Source: Cobetia marina | Lineage (GTDB): Bacteria > Pseudomonadota > Gammaproteobacteria > Pseudomonadales > Halomonadaceae | NCBI RefSeq assembly: GCF_001720485.1 | Contig: NZ_CP017114.1 | Location: 3,224,001 to 3,288,000 of the forward strand | DNA length: 64,000 nt | Direction: 5' to 3' | Shown: piece by piece, positions 55,497 through 64,000 of the stretch | How positions within the stretch are numbered: position 1 is the first letter of the stretch | Layout of the letters: every line of letters starts with the position of its first letter | The notes under the pieces: model-generated | The model's input: the letters and a program-made list of their open reading frames with translations, nothing else | Database searches by the model: none | What the model was told of the DNA's origin: nothing | Translations under genes and position numbers: made by a program

Positions 55497-56666
55497 TCAA
55501 TCCGCCTGACGGCGCAGGAAGGCAGGAATGTCGAGATAGTCATCCATGTCACGATTCTTGCGCGGTTCTGGCTTCTTGGCTGCGGCCTGCTGCTGCTCTT
55601 CCTTGGCCTGACGGGTGACCGTCGGCGTCTGGAGGCTGCGATAATCAGCCGGCTTCTCCACCGTGCGCTTGGCCGGTGCGGTTTCACGCGCAGCCGGCTT
55701 CTCGACACGGCCATCGAGACCCGCCGCCACGACGGTGACACGCAGCTCGTCGCTCATGTCCATGTCGATGGAGGTACCCACCACGATGGTCGCGTCCGGA
55801 GAAGCGAACTCCTGCACGGTGGCACCGACATCGTTGAACTCACCGATGGAGAGGTCCGGGCCTGCCGTGATGTTGACCAGGATGCCGCGCGCGCCGTGAA
55901 GATCGATATCCTCAAGCAGCGGGCTGCGAATGGCTTTCTCGGCCGCCTCGCGAGCGCGGTTCTCACCGACGGCATCACCGGTTCCCATCATGGCCATGCC
56001 CATCTCGGACATGACGGTGCGCACGTCGGCAAAGTCGACGTTGATGATGCCCGGGCTGGTGATCAGCTCAGCGATGCCCTGGACAGCGCCCAGCAGTACA
56101 TCGTTGGCCGCACTGAAGGCACTCAGCAGGCTGGCGCTCTTGCCGAGGACCGAGAGCAGCTTCTCGTTGGGGATGGTGATCAGGGAATCGACATGCTCGG
56201 ACAGCTCCTTCATGCCCTGCTCGGCCGCCTTCTGACGACGCGGCCCCTCGAACGGGAAGGGACGCGTCACGACCGCGACCGTCAGGATGCCCAGTTCCTT
56301 GGCTACCTGTGCCACGACAGGAGCGCCCCCGGTACCGGTACCACCCCCCATGCCTGCGGTGATGAAGACCATGTCGGCGCCTTGCAGCAGCTCGACGATA
56401 CGCTCACGATCTTCCATCGCCGCCTGACGACCCACTTCCGGGTTGGCGCCAGCGCCGAGACCCTTGGTGATCTCGCTGCCGAGCTGAAGGACTGTCTTGG
56501 CGGCCACGCGCTTGAGCGCTTGAGCATCGGTATTGGCGCAGATGAATTCGACGCCTTCGATATTGCTCTCGACCATGTGATTGACGGCGTTACCACCGCC
56601 GCCACCAACACCGATCACCTTGATGACCGCGCTGCTGGAGGGTGCGTTATCTACCAGTTCGAACAT
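55497..56666 (-). CDS. ftsZ: Cell division GTPase FtsZ
   Basis: A 389-residue tubulin homologue that forms the Z ring. The start at 56666 (MFELVDN) is the conserved one. The GTP-binding [10 protein letters not shown] is near residue 105, with [15 protein letters not shown] and NTDAQAL upstream. The disordered linker is Ala/Lys/Glu rich and ends with the conserved C-terminal peptide [15 protein letters not shown] that binds FtsA and ZipA. It follows ftsA by 40 bases. Confidence 0.97.
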   Translation of the reverse strand: MFELVDNAPSSSAVIKVIGVGGGGGNAVNHMVESNIEGVEFICANTDAQALKRVAAKTVLQLGSEITKGLGAGANPEVGRQAAMEDRERIVELLQGADMVFITAGMGGGTGTGGAPVVAQVAKELGILTVAVVTRPFPFEGPRRQKAAEQGMKELSEHVDSLITIPNEKLLSVLGKSASLLSAFSAANDVLLGAVQGIAELITSPGIINVDFADVRTVMSEMGMAMMGTGDAVGENRAREAAEKAIRSPLLEDIDLHGARGILVNITAGPDLSIGEFNDVGATVQEFASPDATIVVGTSIDMDMSDELRVTVVAAGLDGRVEKPAARETAPAKRTVEKPADYRSLQTPTVTRQAKEEQQQAAAKKPEPRKNRDMDDYLDIPAFLRRQAD

Positions 56667-56706
56667 ATGCCCTGTCTCCTGGATCACAGTCTTTCTGTAA
56701 TCCCTG

Positions 56707-57987
56707 TCAGAAATTTCCCTTGAACCAGCCCTTGATCCGCTCCAGCGTGGAGGTGTCGTGCTCATGGCCGTGAACGCGTCGTGCGGCAGATTCCTCCCTG
56801 CGCACCGCGACCGCAGTCGAGGATGGCGTATGCCGCTCCTGTTTCATCCCGTAATGTAGCAAACCCACACCCGTGGAATAAATCGGATTACGGACCACAT
56901 CTGCCAGTCCACGCACATTCTGCGGGCAGGCAATGCGAACCGGCATGTGGAAGATCTCCTCCGCCAGTTCCACCACACCTTCCATGCGTGATGTACCGCC
57001 CGTCAGTACCACACCCGCTGCCACGAGATCTTCATAACCACTGCGACGCAGCTCATCGCGGACCAGGGTGAAGAGTTCCTCATACCTGGGCTCGACCACT
57101 TCCGCCAACGCCTGGCGGGACAGATCACGGGCCGGTCGATCACCGACACTGGGCACCTTGATCGTCTCGTCGCTGGACGCCAGCTGTGTCAGAGCACAGG
57201 CATACTTGACCTTTATTTCTTCAGCGTACTGGGTCGGCGTACGGAGTGCCATCGCGATATCATTCGTTACCTGATCTCCCGCGATGGGAATCACGGCCGT
57301 ATGACGAATGGCACCTTCGGTGAACACCGCGATGTCGGTCGTCCCGCCACCGATATCCACCATGCAGACTCCCAGCTCGCGCTCATCCTCGGTCAATACC
57401 GCATGACTCGAGGCGAGCTGTTCGAGAATGATATCGTCGACTTCAAGACCACAACGACGAACGCATTTCTCGATATTCTGTACGGCATTCAACGCCGCCG
57501 TGACCAGATGCACCCGCGCTTCAAGGCGCACACCGGACATCCCGAGCGGTTCACGAATACCTTCCTGACGATCAATGGCATATTCCTGCGGCAGCACATG
57601 AAGAATCCGCTGCCCCTCGGAGATTGCCCGTGCACGCGCCGAATCGATGACTCGTTCGATATCGGACGGTGTCACTTCACGATCCTTGATCGCGACCACA
57701 CCATCGGAGTTCATCGAGCTGATATGACTGCCGGCAATCCCCACGTATACCGAGTGGATATCGCAGCCCGCCATCAATTCAGCTTCCTCCACCGCGCGCT
57801 GGATCGATTGCACGGTCGACTCGATATTGATGACGACACCCTTCTTCATGCCGCGTGAAGGATGTGAACCGATACCCGCAATTTCGATGCCACCATCGTC
57901 GGTCGGTTGCCCCACGATCGCGACCACCTTGGAGGTTCCGATGTCCAGCCCGACCACCATATCCTGTGATTTGGAATGTCCTGCCAT
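56707..57987 (-). CDS. ftsA: Cell division protein FtsA
   Basis: A 426-residue actin-like membrane tether for Fts[18 protein letters not shown] is the phosphate-1 motif, [10 protein letters not shown] the phosphate-2 motif near 205, and [20 protein letters not shown] the adenosine region. The C-terminal amphipathic targeting helix ([12 protein letters not shown]) is intact. AAGGAG lies 12 bases upstream. Unusually, 289 bases separate it from ftsQ. Confidence 0.97.
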   Translation of the reverse strand: MAGHSKSQDMVVGLDIGTSKVVAIVGQPTDDGGIEIAGIGSHPSRGMKKGVVINIESTVQSIQRAVEEAELMAGCDIHSVYVGIAGSHISSMNSDGVVAIKDREVTPSDIERVIDSARARAISEGQRILHVLPQEYAIDRQEGIREPLGMSGVRLEARVHLVTAALNAVQNIEKCVRRCGLEVDDIILEQLASSHAVLTEDERELGVCMVDIGGGTTDIAVFTEGAIRHTAVIPIAGDQVTNDIAMALRTPTQYAEEIKVKYACALTQLASSDETIKVPSVGDRPARDLSRQALAEVVEPRYEELFTLVRDELRRSGYEDLVAAGVVLTGGTSRMEGVVELAEEIFHMPVRIACPQNVRGLADVVRNPIYSTGVGLLHYGMKQERHTPSSTAVAVRREESAARRVHGHEHDTSTLERIKGWFKGNF

Positions 57988-58276
57988 AGGTCGGGCCAGC
58001 TCCTTGATTCTGGTTCGTCATGAAAAAAATAGCGCGATCGGCGGCGGCAAGAATGCCAGAAACCACCCAGTCAGGTTAACGCTCCGTTTAACCCGAAGAT
58101 GAATTTGCCTTCATAGTATAGAAGTCACCACTAACGGCACACCAGCCTGAAAATACCAGGAGGCGCAAATCCCCGCTAGAATAGGCGGGATTGTCCCGAA
58201 ATGAAACTGGAGATAACTCCATTTCACTAATATCAGCGCCTCAAGACCTTCGTTCTGAAGTGTCGCCGATTCTCCC

Positions 58277-59002
58277 TCAACCGTTGCTTTCTTCCAGTGC
58301 TGTCGTCTCGCCATGCCACGCCACGGCTACGCCGTTGGGATAGCGGAGGTCAATGTAGCGAATCTGCGACGCCTGCCCCCCCAATTGACGCTGCCAGGCT
58401 GCCATGAAGCGAGCCAGACGGGCCTCCCTGTCATTGCGACCCAGCATGACCCAGACGCTGTCATTGACCTGAAAACGCCAGGCGCCACGTGGCTCGAGAC
58501 GCAACTGGGAGACATTGAGCCCCAGACCGCCCAACTGGCTCTGCAGCGCGTCCAGCTCGGCCAGCACCTCGGAACCGCTACCCTTGGGGCCTGCCAGATT
58601 CGGCAGATTTCCCAGCTGGGTGACAGGGGCTGCCTTGAAGGCCTCGCCTCTCACGTTGATCAACTCACCGTCATTCCAGTAGGCCACCGGCTGCTGCTCG
58701 AACAGCTCGAATTCGAGTGTATCCGGCCAGCGACGCGAAATGCTCACCTCACTCAGCCAGTCGATCGCCAGAGCGCGACGCCGAACTTCCCCCAGCGGGA
58801 CAGAGAGCCAGCTTTGTCCGCGAATCAACGGCGCGATATGGCGCTGGAGATAGGCGGCGCTCACGTGTTCGAAGTCACCCTTGATGGTGACTCGCTCGAT
58901 GGGGCGGTCCAGCCAGGTCCACAATGCCTGGCCACCCGCCACCATCAGTGCCGCTCCCAGCACCAGGCCGAACAGTGCACCTGCAGAGCTACGCGCCGCC
59001 AT
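58277..59002 (-). CDS. ftsQ: Cell division protein FtsQ
   Basis: A 241-residue bitopic divisome protein. One TM helix (about residues 8-28, GALFGLVLGAALMVAGGQALW) is followed by the POTRA domain (IERVTIKGDFEHVSAAYLQRHIAPLI) and the FtsQ beta domain (WPDTLEFELFEQQPVAYWNDGELIN; YIDLRYPNGVAVAW). It starts 3 bases after the ddlB stop. The short C-terminal tail follows WHGE. Confidence 0.95.
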   Translation of the reverse strand: MAARSSAGALFGLVLGAALMVAGGQALWTWLDRPIERVTIKGDFEHVSAAYLQRHIAPLIRGQSWLSVPLGEVRRRALAIDWLSEVSISRRWPDTLEFELFEQQPVAYWNDGELINVRGEAFKAAPVTQLGNLPNLAGPKGSGSEVLAELDALQSQLGGLGLNVSQLRLEPRGAWRFQVNDSVWVMLGRNDREARLARFMAAWQRQLGGQASQIRYIDLRYPNGVAVAWHGETTALEESNG

Positions 59003-59005
59003 GGG

Positions 59006-59980
59006 TCAGTGTTCGCTCTGTGGGCAGGCGGACGCGGCGACGTCATGACGCTCGGTCAGCGTCGTGTCGAGAATCCGCAGTACCAGCGCCGTGAAATCCA
59101 GCCCCACATGCGCGGCTGCCTGTGGCACGAGGCTGTGATCGGTCATGCCCGGCGAGGTGTTGACTTCCAGCAGCCAGAAGGCGCCGTCCGCATCTTCCAT
59201 CACATCGACACGCCCCCAGCCCTCGCAGCCCAGCACGTTGAATGCCTTGAGCGAGAGAGTCGCCAGTTCGGCTTCGCGCGCAGCCTCCAGACCGCAGGGC
59301 AGCAGGTAGCGAGTGGTATCGGTCACGTACTTGGCATCGTAATCGTAGAAACCGCTGTCCGCTTCGATGCGAATGGCCGGCAACACCTCACCGTCCAGCA
59401 CCGAGACCGTATATTCCGGCCCCTTGATGAACTGCTCGGCCATGACGACACCATCGAAACGACAGGCATCCTGCCAGGCGGCCTTGAGAGCGCCAGCCTC
59501 CTCGACGATATGGATGCCCAGCGTCGAGCCTTCGTGCACCGGCTTGACCACTACCGGCGTACCGAGCGTCTCGAGCACATTCTGCCAGTCAGTGTCCGCC
59601 GCCAGGCGACAGGAGCGTGGCGTCGGCAAGCCTTCGACATCCCAGAGCTTCTTGGTGCGCAGCTTGTCCATCCCCAGCGCGGAGGCCAGCACGCCACTCC
59701 CCGTATAGGGAATGCCCAGAAGGTCAAGCGCCCCCTGCAGAGTGCCATCCTCGCCACCACGTCCATGCATGGCGATGAAGACGCGGTCTGCGCGCAGCGC
59801 CTCCAGACCGGCCAGGCCATGGGCCATGTCGTACCCCTGCACATCGAGGCCGGCCCCTTCCAGGGCCGCGAGCACCGCCGCACCACTCTTCAGCGATACC
59901 TCACGCTCGGCACTCACTCCACCGAACAGCACCACGACGCGACCATAGCGTGTCGCCATTTCCGGCTTCACCGCGGTCAT
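59006..59980 (-). CDS. ddlB: D-alanine--D-alanine ligase
   Basis: A 324-residue ATP-grasp ligase making D-Ala-D-Ala for peptidoglycan. [22 protein letters not shown] opens the N-domain. [18 protein letters not shown] and [16 protein letters not shown] follow, with ATP-grasp [15 protein letters not shown] and the metal-binding [16 protein letters not shown]. It overlaps murC by 4 bases at its start. The serine-loop Ser is present in HEGSTLG. Confidence 0.96.
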   Translation of the reverse strand: MTAVKPEMATRYGRVVVLFGGVSAEREVSLKSGAAVLAALEGAGLDVQGYDMAHGLAGLEALRADRVFIAMHGRGGEDGTLQGALDLLGIPYTGSGVLASALGMDKLRTKKLWDVEGLPTPRSCRLAADTDWQNVLETLGTPVVVKPVHEGSTLGIHIVEEAGALKAAWQDACRFDGVVMAEQFIKGPEYTVSVLDGEVLPAIRIEADSGFYDYDAKYVTDTTRYLLPCGLEAAREAELATLSLKAFNVLGCEGWGRVDVMEDADGAFWLLEVNTSPGMTDHSLVPQAAAHVGLDFTALVLRILDTTLTERHDVAASACPQSEH

Positions 59981-61422
59981 AGCGCCACCTCGGAAAGCTT
60001 GAGATCCGCACCGGCCAGTGACAGGGCGATGCCGCCGACATCACCCGCCCCCTGGGTGATCAGAATATCGCCCGGGCGCAGCACATTGTTGAGCAGACTC
60101 GGCAACGCACGCTTGTGCTCGACGAACAGCGGATCCACCTGCCCACGCTGACGGATCGAGCCGGCCAGAGAGCGGCCGTCGGCCCCCGGAATCATCGCCT
60201 CTCCTGCGCTGTAGACATCCAGCAGCAGCAGGGTATCGACCTCGGACAGCACCCGCACGAAATCCTCGTAGAGATCATGGGTGCGCGAGTAACGGTGAGG
60301 CTGATAGGCCATCACCAACCGACGCTCCGGCCAGCCGGCACGCACGGCACGGATCACCATTTCCACTTCTCGCGGGTGATGGCCGTAGTCATCGACCAGC
60401 ATCACGCTCTGCTCGCCATTGGGTGCCGCGAATTCACCATGCACCTGGAAGCGACGACCCACACCGGCGAAGCTGGCCAGCGCACGCGCTATCGCGTCAT
60501 CGCTCACGCCGACATCGGTGGCGATCGCGATGGCCGCCAGAGCGTTGAGCGCGTTGTGCTCACCCGGCATGGCCAGCGTGATCTCCAGTGGCGCATGCCC
60601 CTCCGGACGCAGCGCAGTGAAGCTCAGCTGACCGCCGCCCTGGCGGAAGTCGCTGATGCGATAATCGGCATCCTCGCTGAAGCCATAGGTCACGAACTGG
60701 CGCTGCACGCGCGGCAGCAGCTCGCGGACATTGGCGTCATCGAGACACAGCACCGCCAGGCCGTAGAACGGCAGGTTGTGCAGGAACTCGATGAAGGTGT
60801 CCTTGAGGCGATTGAAGTCACCCTCATAGGTCGCCATGTGGTCGGCATCGATGTTGGTGACCACCGAGATCAGCGGCTGCAGGTGCAGGAAGGAGGCGTC
60901 GGACTCATCCGCCTCGGCCACGAGGTATTCCCCTTCCCCCAGGCGTGCATTCGTACCGGCGCTGGTCAACTTGCCACCGATGACGAAGGTCGGGTCCATG
61001 CCGCCCTCCGCAAGCAGCGTGGCCGTCAGGCTGGTCGTGGTGGTCTTGCCATGCGTGCCGGCAATGGCGATCCCCTGACGGAATCGCATCAGCTCCGCCA
61101 GCATCTCGGCACGACGTACCACCGGCACCCGATGGTCACGCGCCCAGGCCACTTCCGGGTTGCTGGTATCCACTGCCGTCGAGACCACCACCACATCGCT
61201 GCCTTCCGCGTTGACAGCCGCATGACCGATCGCCACGCGCACACCACAATCCCGCAGGTGCGCCGTCACGGTGGACTCCTTGAGGTCACTGCCGCTGACC
61301 TCATACCCCATGTTGCTCAGTACTTCAGCGATACCACACATGCCCACGCCGCCGATGCCGACGAAGTGGATGCGACGGATGCGGCGCATGCCGACACCAC
61401 GATCAGAATTCCTAGCGTTCAA
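59977..61422 (-). CDS. murC: UDP-N-acetylmuramate--L-alanine ligase
   Basis: A 481-residue Mur ligase. [16 protein letters not shown] binds UDP-MurNAc, [13 protein letters not shown] is the P-loop, and [10 protein letters not shown] and YQPHRYSRT are C-terminal domain motifs. A TTG start at 61422 has GGAG 8 bases upstream and overlaps the murG stop by 11 bases. An ATG at 61389 (MRRIRRIHF) is an alternative with a weaker RBS. It adds L-Ala to UDP-MurNAc. Confidence 0.95.
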   Translation of the reverse strand: MNARNSDRGVGMRRIRRIHFVGIGGVGMCGIAEVLSNMGYEVSGSDLKESTVTAHLRDCGVRVAIGHAAVNAEGSDVVVVSTAVDTSNPEVAWARDHRVPVVRRAEMLAELMRFRQGIAIAGTHGKTTTTSLTATLLAEGGMDPTFVIGGKLTSAGTNARLGEGEYLVAEADESDASFLHLQPLISVVTNIDADHMATYEGDFNRLKDTFIEFLHNLPFYGLAVLCLDDANVRELLPRVQRQFVTYGFSEDADYRISDFRQGGGQLSFTALRPEGHAPLEITLAMPGEHNALNALAAIAIATDVGVSDDAIARALASFAGVGRRFQVHGEFAAPNGEQSVMLVDDYGHHPREVEMVIRAVRAGWPERRLVMAYQPHRYSRTHDLYEDFVRVLSEVDTLLLLDVYSAGEAMIPGADGRSLAGSIRQRGQVDPLFVEHKRALPSLLNNVLRPGDILITQGAGDVGGIALSLAGADLKLSEVAL

Positions 61423-62587
61423 GGCGAGTCTCCATGCAGCCTGCCAGCATGGTCGCTACCGCGTCGAGTTCCGCACTTTCGCGGGCGCGAGCGGCCATGC
61501 CAGTGAGTATCTTGGGATCCAGCAATTCCCCCAGCGTCTCGGCGAGACGCTGGGCATTCAGCGTATTCTGGGGAATCAGACGCGCCGCGTCGGCCGTGAC
61601 CATCACCGCCGCATTGACGGTCTGGTGATCATCCACGGCATGCGGGAACGGCACGAAGATGGCGGGTCGTCCGGCAGCGGCAAGCTCAGCGACCGTCAAG
61701 GCACCCGAGCGACACACCACCAGATCCGCCCAGGCATAGGCTTCGGCCATGTCGGTGATGAACTCGCTGACCTCGGCCGTGACACTGGCGGCCTGATAGG
61801 CGGCAACGGTCGCCTCCTCTTTGTCACGCCCGGCCTGATGGCGCACCAGGGGGCGCGAGGACGCCGGCAACAGTGCCAGCGCCGGCGCCAGCTGCTCGTT
61901 GAGTGCCTGGGCGCCCAGCGAGCCCCCCATCACCAGCAGGTGAAGCGGTCGCGCGCGCATGGCCTGCTCCCGGGAAGCGCCCTCGGTGTCTGCCGTCTGA
62001 CCGACGGCGGCGATCTCGTCGCGCACCGGATTGCCCACCACCTGCGCAGCGATGGCGGCAGGGAAGGCGCCGGGAAAGGCGGCGTAGACCCGCGTTGCCA
62101 TCCGGGCCAACACCTTGTTGGTCAGTCCGGCGATGGCATTCTGCTCATGGATCACCAGCGGAATGCCCTCCAGGCGTGCCGCCAGTCCGCCAGGACCGCT
62201 GGCAAAGCCTCCCAGCCCGACGACCAGCACCGGCTTGAGTTCACGGATGATGCGTCGCGCCTGCAGAACGGCGCGGGTCAGGCGAAATGGGATCGCCGCA
62301 TAGCCGGCAAGCCCCTTGCCACGCAGCCCAGCCACTTCCACTCGATGCAGCGGATACCCCGCCTCCGGAACCAGTCGGTTCTCGATGCCACGCGGACTGC
62401 CCAGCCAGTGGATTTCATGTCCTTGGCTGGCGAGAGCACGCGCCAGCGACAACGCCGGTATCACATGCCCCCCCGTCCCTCCAGCCATCATCAGCACGAT
62501 GCCGGCAGAGGGCGTGTCAGCAGGGGCGTCAGAGGTCTCGGGTCGCGAGGCATCAGCCGCAGGCACTGCAGAAGAAGATGACGTCAT
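61412..62587 (-). CDS. murG: UDP-GlcNAc:undecaprenyl-PP-MurNAc-pentapeptide transferase
   Basis: A 391-residue peripheral membrane GT28 enzyme making lipid II. An extra 35-residue Ser/Ala/Pro-rich N-terminus precedes the usual opening [36 protein letters not shown] and [12 protein letters not shown] are typical, as are [14 protein letters not shown] and [32 protein letters not shown]. The start at 62587 overlaps the ftsW stop (ATGA). The N-terminal extension is slightly unusual. Confidence 0.95.
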   Translation of the reverse strand: MTSSSSAVPAADASRPETSDAPADTPSAGIVLMMAGGTGGHVIPALSLARALASQGHEIHWLGSPRGIENRLVPEAGYPLHRVEVAGLRGKGLAGYAAIPFRLTRAVLQARRIIRELKPVLVVGLGGFASGPGGLAARLEGIPLVIHEQNAIAGLTNKVLARMATRVYAAFPGAFPAAIAAQVVGNPVRDEIAAVGQTADTEGASREQAMRARPLHLLVMGGSLGAQALNEQLAPALALLPASSRPLVRHQAGRDKEEATVAAYQAASVTAEVSEFITDMAEAYAWADLVVCRSGALTVAELAAAGRPAIFVPFPHAVDDHQTVNAAVMVTADAARLIPQNTLNAQRLAETLGELLDPKILTGMAARARESAELDAVATMLAGCMETRLER

Positions 62588-63801
62588 GCCTTGGCTCCTT
62601 GCGTGGTCTCGGGCGACTTGCCGGTCTTGCGCCGCGCGGGACTCTTGCCGCGCGTCAGCAGACGAACTTCCGTATCGATTCGCATCAGAATGGCGATCTG
62701 TATGCAGCTGACGATCAAGCTGGAGCCCCCATAGCTCATCAGCGGCAGCGTCAGCCCCTTCGTCGGCAGTAATCCACTGGCGACCCCGATGTTGATGAAG
62801 GCCTGGGCCCCCAGCACGAGGGCGATACCGTAGCCGAGGTAGGCGCTGAACGGCAAGCCGGCAAGCTCGGCACGTCGGGCGATCTTGAAGGCCCGATAGA
62901 TCAGGAGCGCGAACAGCCCGACCACCGCCGTGGCACCGATCAATCCCAGTTCCTCGGCCAGTACCGCGAACACGAAATCGGTATGCGCTTCGGGCAGATA
63001 GAAGAGTTTCTGCACGCTGTTGCCCAGCCCCATGCCGCTCAGGTGTCCTCGCCCGAAGGCGATCAGGGCCTGGGTCAGCTGATAGCCGCTGTCGTACATG
63101 TTCGCCCACGGGTCGGTATAGGTGGTCAGGCGCTCCCAGCGATAGGGTTCGGCGATCGCCAGCGACCAACCGCCGCCGATGGCCGCTGCCAGAAGGACGA
63201 TGAAGCCCCACCAGGCGACCCCCGCCAGCAGCAGCATGCCCATCACCGCACCGCCCATCACCACGATGGACCCGAAGTCAGGCTCCAGTGCCAGCAAGAG
63301 AATCATCAGCATCAAGGGCATGCAGGGCAGCACGAGACCATTGACGACACTGGCGCGCACCTTGTCGAGACGCCGATCCAGATACCCCGCCAGCCACATC
63401 ATCAGGCACAACTTGGCGACCTCGGAGGCCTGCACCCCGCCGATCACCGGCAAGGGAATCCAGCGCTTGGCGCCGTTGATCTCACGCCCGACCACCAGCA
63501 CGACCACCAGCAACACGAACCCCAGCATCAGCATCGCGAAACTGCGTTGCTGCCAGGCCGACATCGGTATGCGCAGCGTGCAATAGGCCGCCACCAGCCC
63601 GATCAGAATGAAGATGCCGTGACGCATGCTGTAGTAGAAGGCGTTGCCGTCAAAGCGCTCGCTGGAGATCTCGCTGGAAGCCGAGGTGACCATCACCCAG
63701 CCGATACACAGAATCGCCAATGCCGCGAAGACCAGCCAGCCATCCACTGGCTGCTGCTCGGTACTCATCGCCTGACGCACTCGACTGGCCTTGTCACCCA
63801 T
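62584..63801 (-). CDS. ftsW: Peptidoglycan glycosyltransferase FtsW
   Basis: A 405-residue SEDS-family polymerase with ten TM helices. Key segments are the [15 protein letters not shown] loop with the catalytic Asp, [31 protein letters not shown], and the C-terminal [11 protein letters not shown]. It polymerises septal peptidoglycan with FtsI. The ATG at 63801 overlaps the end of murD by 8 bases; an ATG at 63768 is an alternative. Confidence 0.96.
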   Translation of the reverse strand: MGDKASRVRQAMSTEQQPVDGWLVFAALAILCIGWVMVTSASSEISSERFDGNAFYYSMRHGIFILIGLVAAYCTLRIPMSAWQQRSFAMLMLGFVLLVVVLVVGREINGAKRWIPLPVIGGVQASEVAKLCLMMWLAGYLDRRLDKVRASVVNGLVLPCMPLMLMILLLALEPDFGSIVVMGGAVMGMLLLAGVAWWGFIVLLAAAIGGGWSLAIAEPYRWERLTTYTDPWANMYDSGYQLTQALIAFGRGHLSGMGLGNSVQKLFYLPEAHTDFVFAVLAEELGLIGATAVVGLFALLIYRAFKIARRAELAGLPFSAYLGYGIALVLGAQAFINIGVASGLLPTKGLTLPLMSYGGSSLIVSCIQIAILMRIDTEVRLLTRGKSPARRKTGKSPETTQGAKA

Positions 63802-64000
63802 CCGCTTCGCCCTCGTTGCCCGCGTCCATCACATGCTCCGACACCCAGTCACGAAACGCATCGCCGCGCACCATGTAATTGGGGAACTGATCGAGACTGG
63901 CGCAGGCAGGTGACAGCAGCACGCAATCTCCCGGCCGAGCGACTCGCTGAGCATGGGCCATGCCTTCCGTCAGCGTCGCGACCCGGCTGACGCGAAGGCT
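63794..64000 (-). CDS. murD: UDP-MurNAc-L-Ala--D-Glu ligase, 3' end only
   Basis: The last 68 codons of murD run from the window edge to the stop at 63796-63794. The decoded end contains [16 protein letters not shown] and GDAFRDWV, the conserved MurD C-terminal motif (LSPACASxDQF). The stop overlaps the ftsW start. The remainder lies outside the window. Confidence 0.95.
   Translation of the reverse strand, partial: SLRVSRVATLTEGMAHAQRVARPGDCVLLSPACASLDQFPNYMVRGDAFRDWVSEHVMDAGNEGEADG

Noticed and set aside
58111..58314. 67-codon minus-strand frame between ftsQ and ftsA
   Set aside because: Starts within ftsQ without an RBS and lacks recognisable features; the gap is more likely regulatory.

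Overview
The window is a high-GC gammaproteobacterial chromosome segment. Gene content and order suggest a halophilic Halomonadaceae bacterium (Halomonas/Cobetia type). Pointers are the zwf-pgl-eda/hexR block, pilBCD-coaE-yacG, the complete murD-to-lpxC division cluster running into secA, and a CPA1 antiporter. This placement is inference from gene order and protein style, not from a database search. No rRNA, tRNA, CRISPR array, IS element or prophage was seen.

Layout, left to right. 1-3.4 kb: the 3' part of a Na+/H+ antiporter, then a nucleoside transporter. 3.5-7.4 kb: a vitamin B12 module, with a cobalamin riboswitch, BtuB receptor, cob(I)alamin adenosyltransferase and a convergent BtuF-like binding protein. 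7.5-13.2 kb: a SIMPL protein, pyrF, a ComEA-like protein, a 750-base gene-free stretch with two candidate structured RNAs, an FKBP isomerase, a frameshifted rfaH, and an AmpG-like permease. 13.2-23.3 kb: a Wzx/Wzy-type exopolysaccharide operon headed by a STAS protein. 23.4-31.8 kb: a SEC-C/TPR protein, mmuM, a frameshifted unknown membrane protein, topB and a panE-like reductase. 31.9-36.2 kb: Entner-Doudoroff genes eda-pgl-zwf with divergent hexR. 36.3-41.2 kb: a phosphonate/selenate-type ABC transporter, a CDF metal exporter and a small acidic protein. 41.3-47.5 kb: type IV pilus genes pilA and pilBCD, then coaE and yacG. 47.7-64 kb, mostly minus strand: mutT-thiE fusion, argJ, secA, a small exported ORF, lpxC, ftsZ, ftsA, ftsQ, ddlB, murC, murG, ftsW and the end of murD. 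dciA lies on the plus strand inside this block.

The most interesting signal is the 126-residue signal-peptide ORF just upstream of secA (52998-53378, minus strand). It ends in R-A-P-P three residues before its stop, which resembles known SecM/ApdP-type ribosome-arrest peptides. An 8-base segment just after its stop is perfectly complementary to the bases overlapping the secA Shine-Dalgarno. Together these look like an undescribed secretion-monitoring leader for secA. Other notable points are a GGA-rich, terminator-ended RNA candidate (about 10106-10335, minus) that could be a CsrA/RsmA sponge; an Asp in place of the regulatory Ser of the exopolysaccharide STAS protein; a GT26/phosphosugar-transferase fusion; a nucleotidyltransferase-like protein lacking its signature; and two frameshifted genes.
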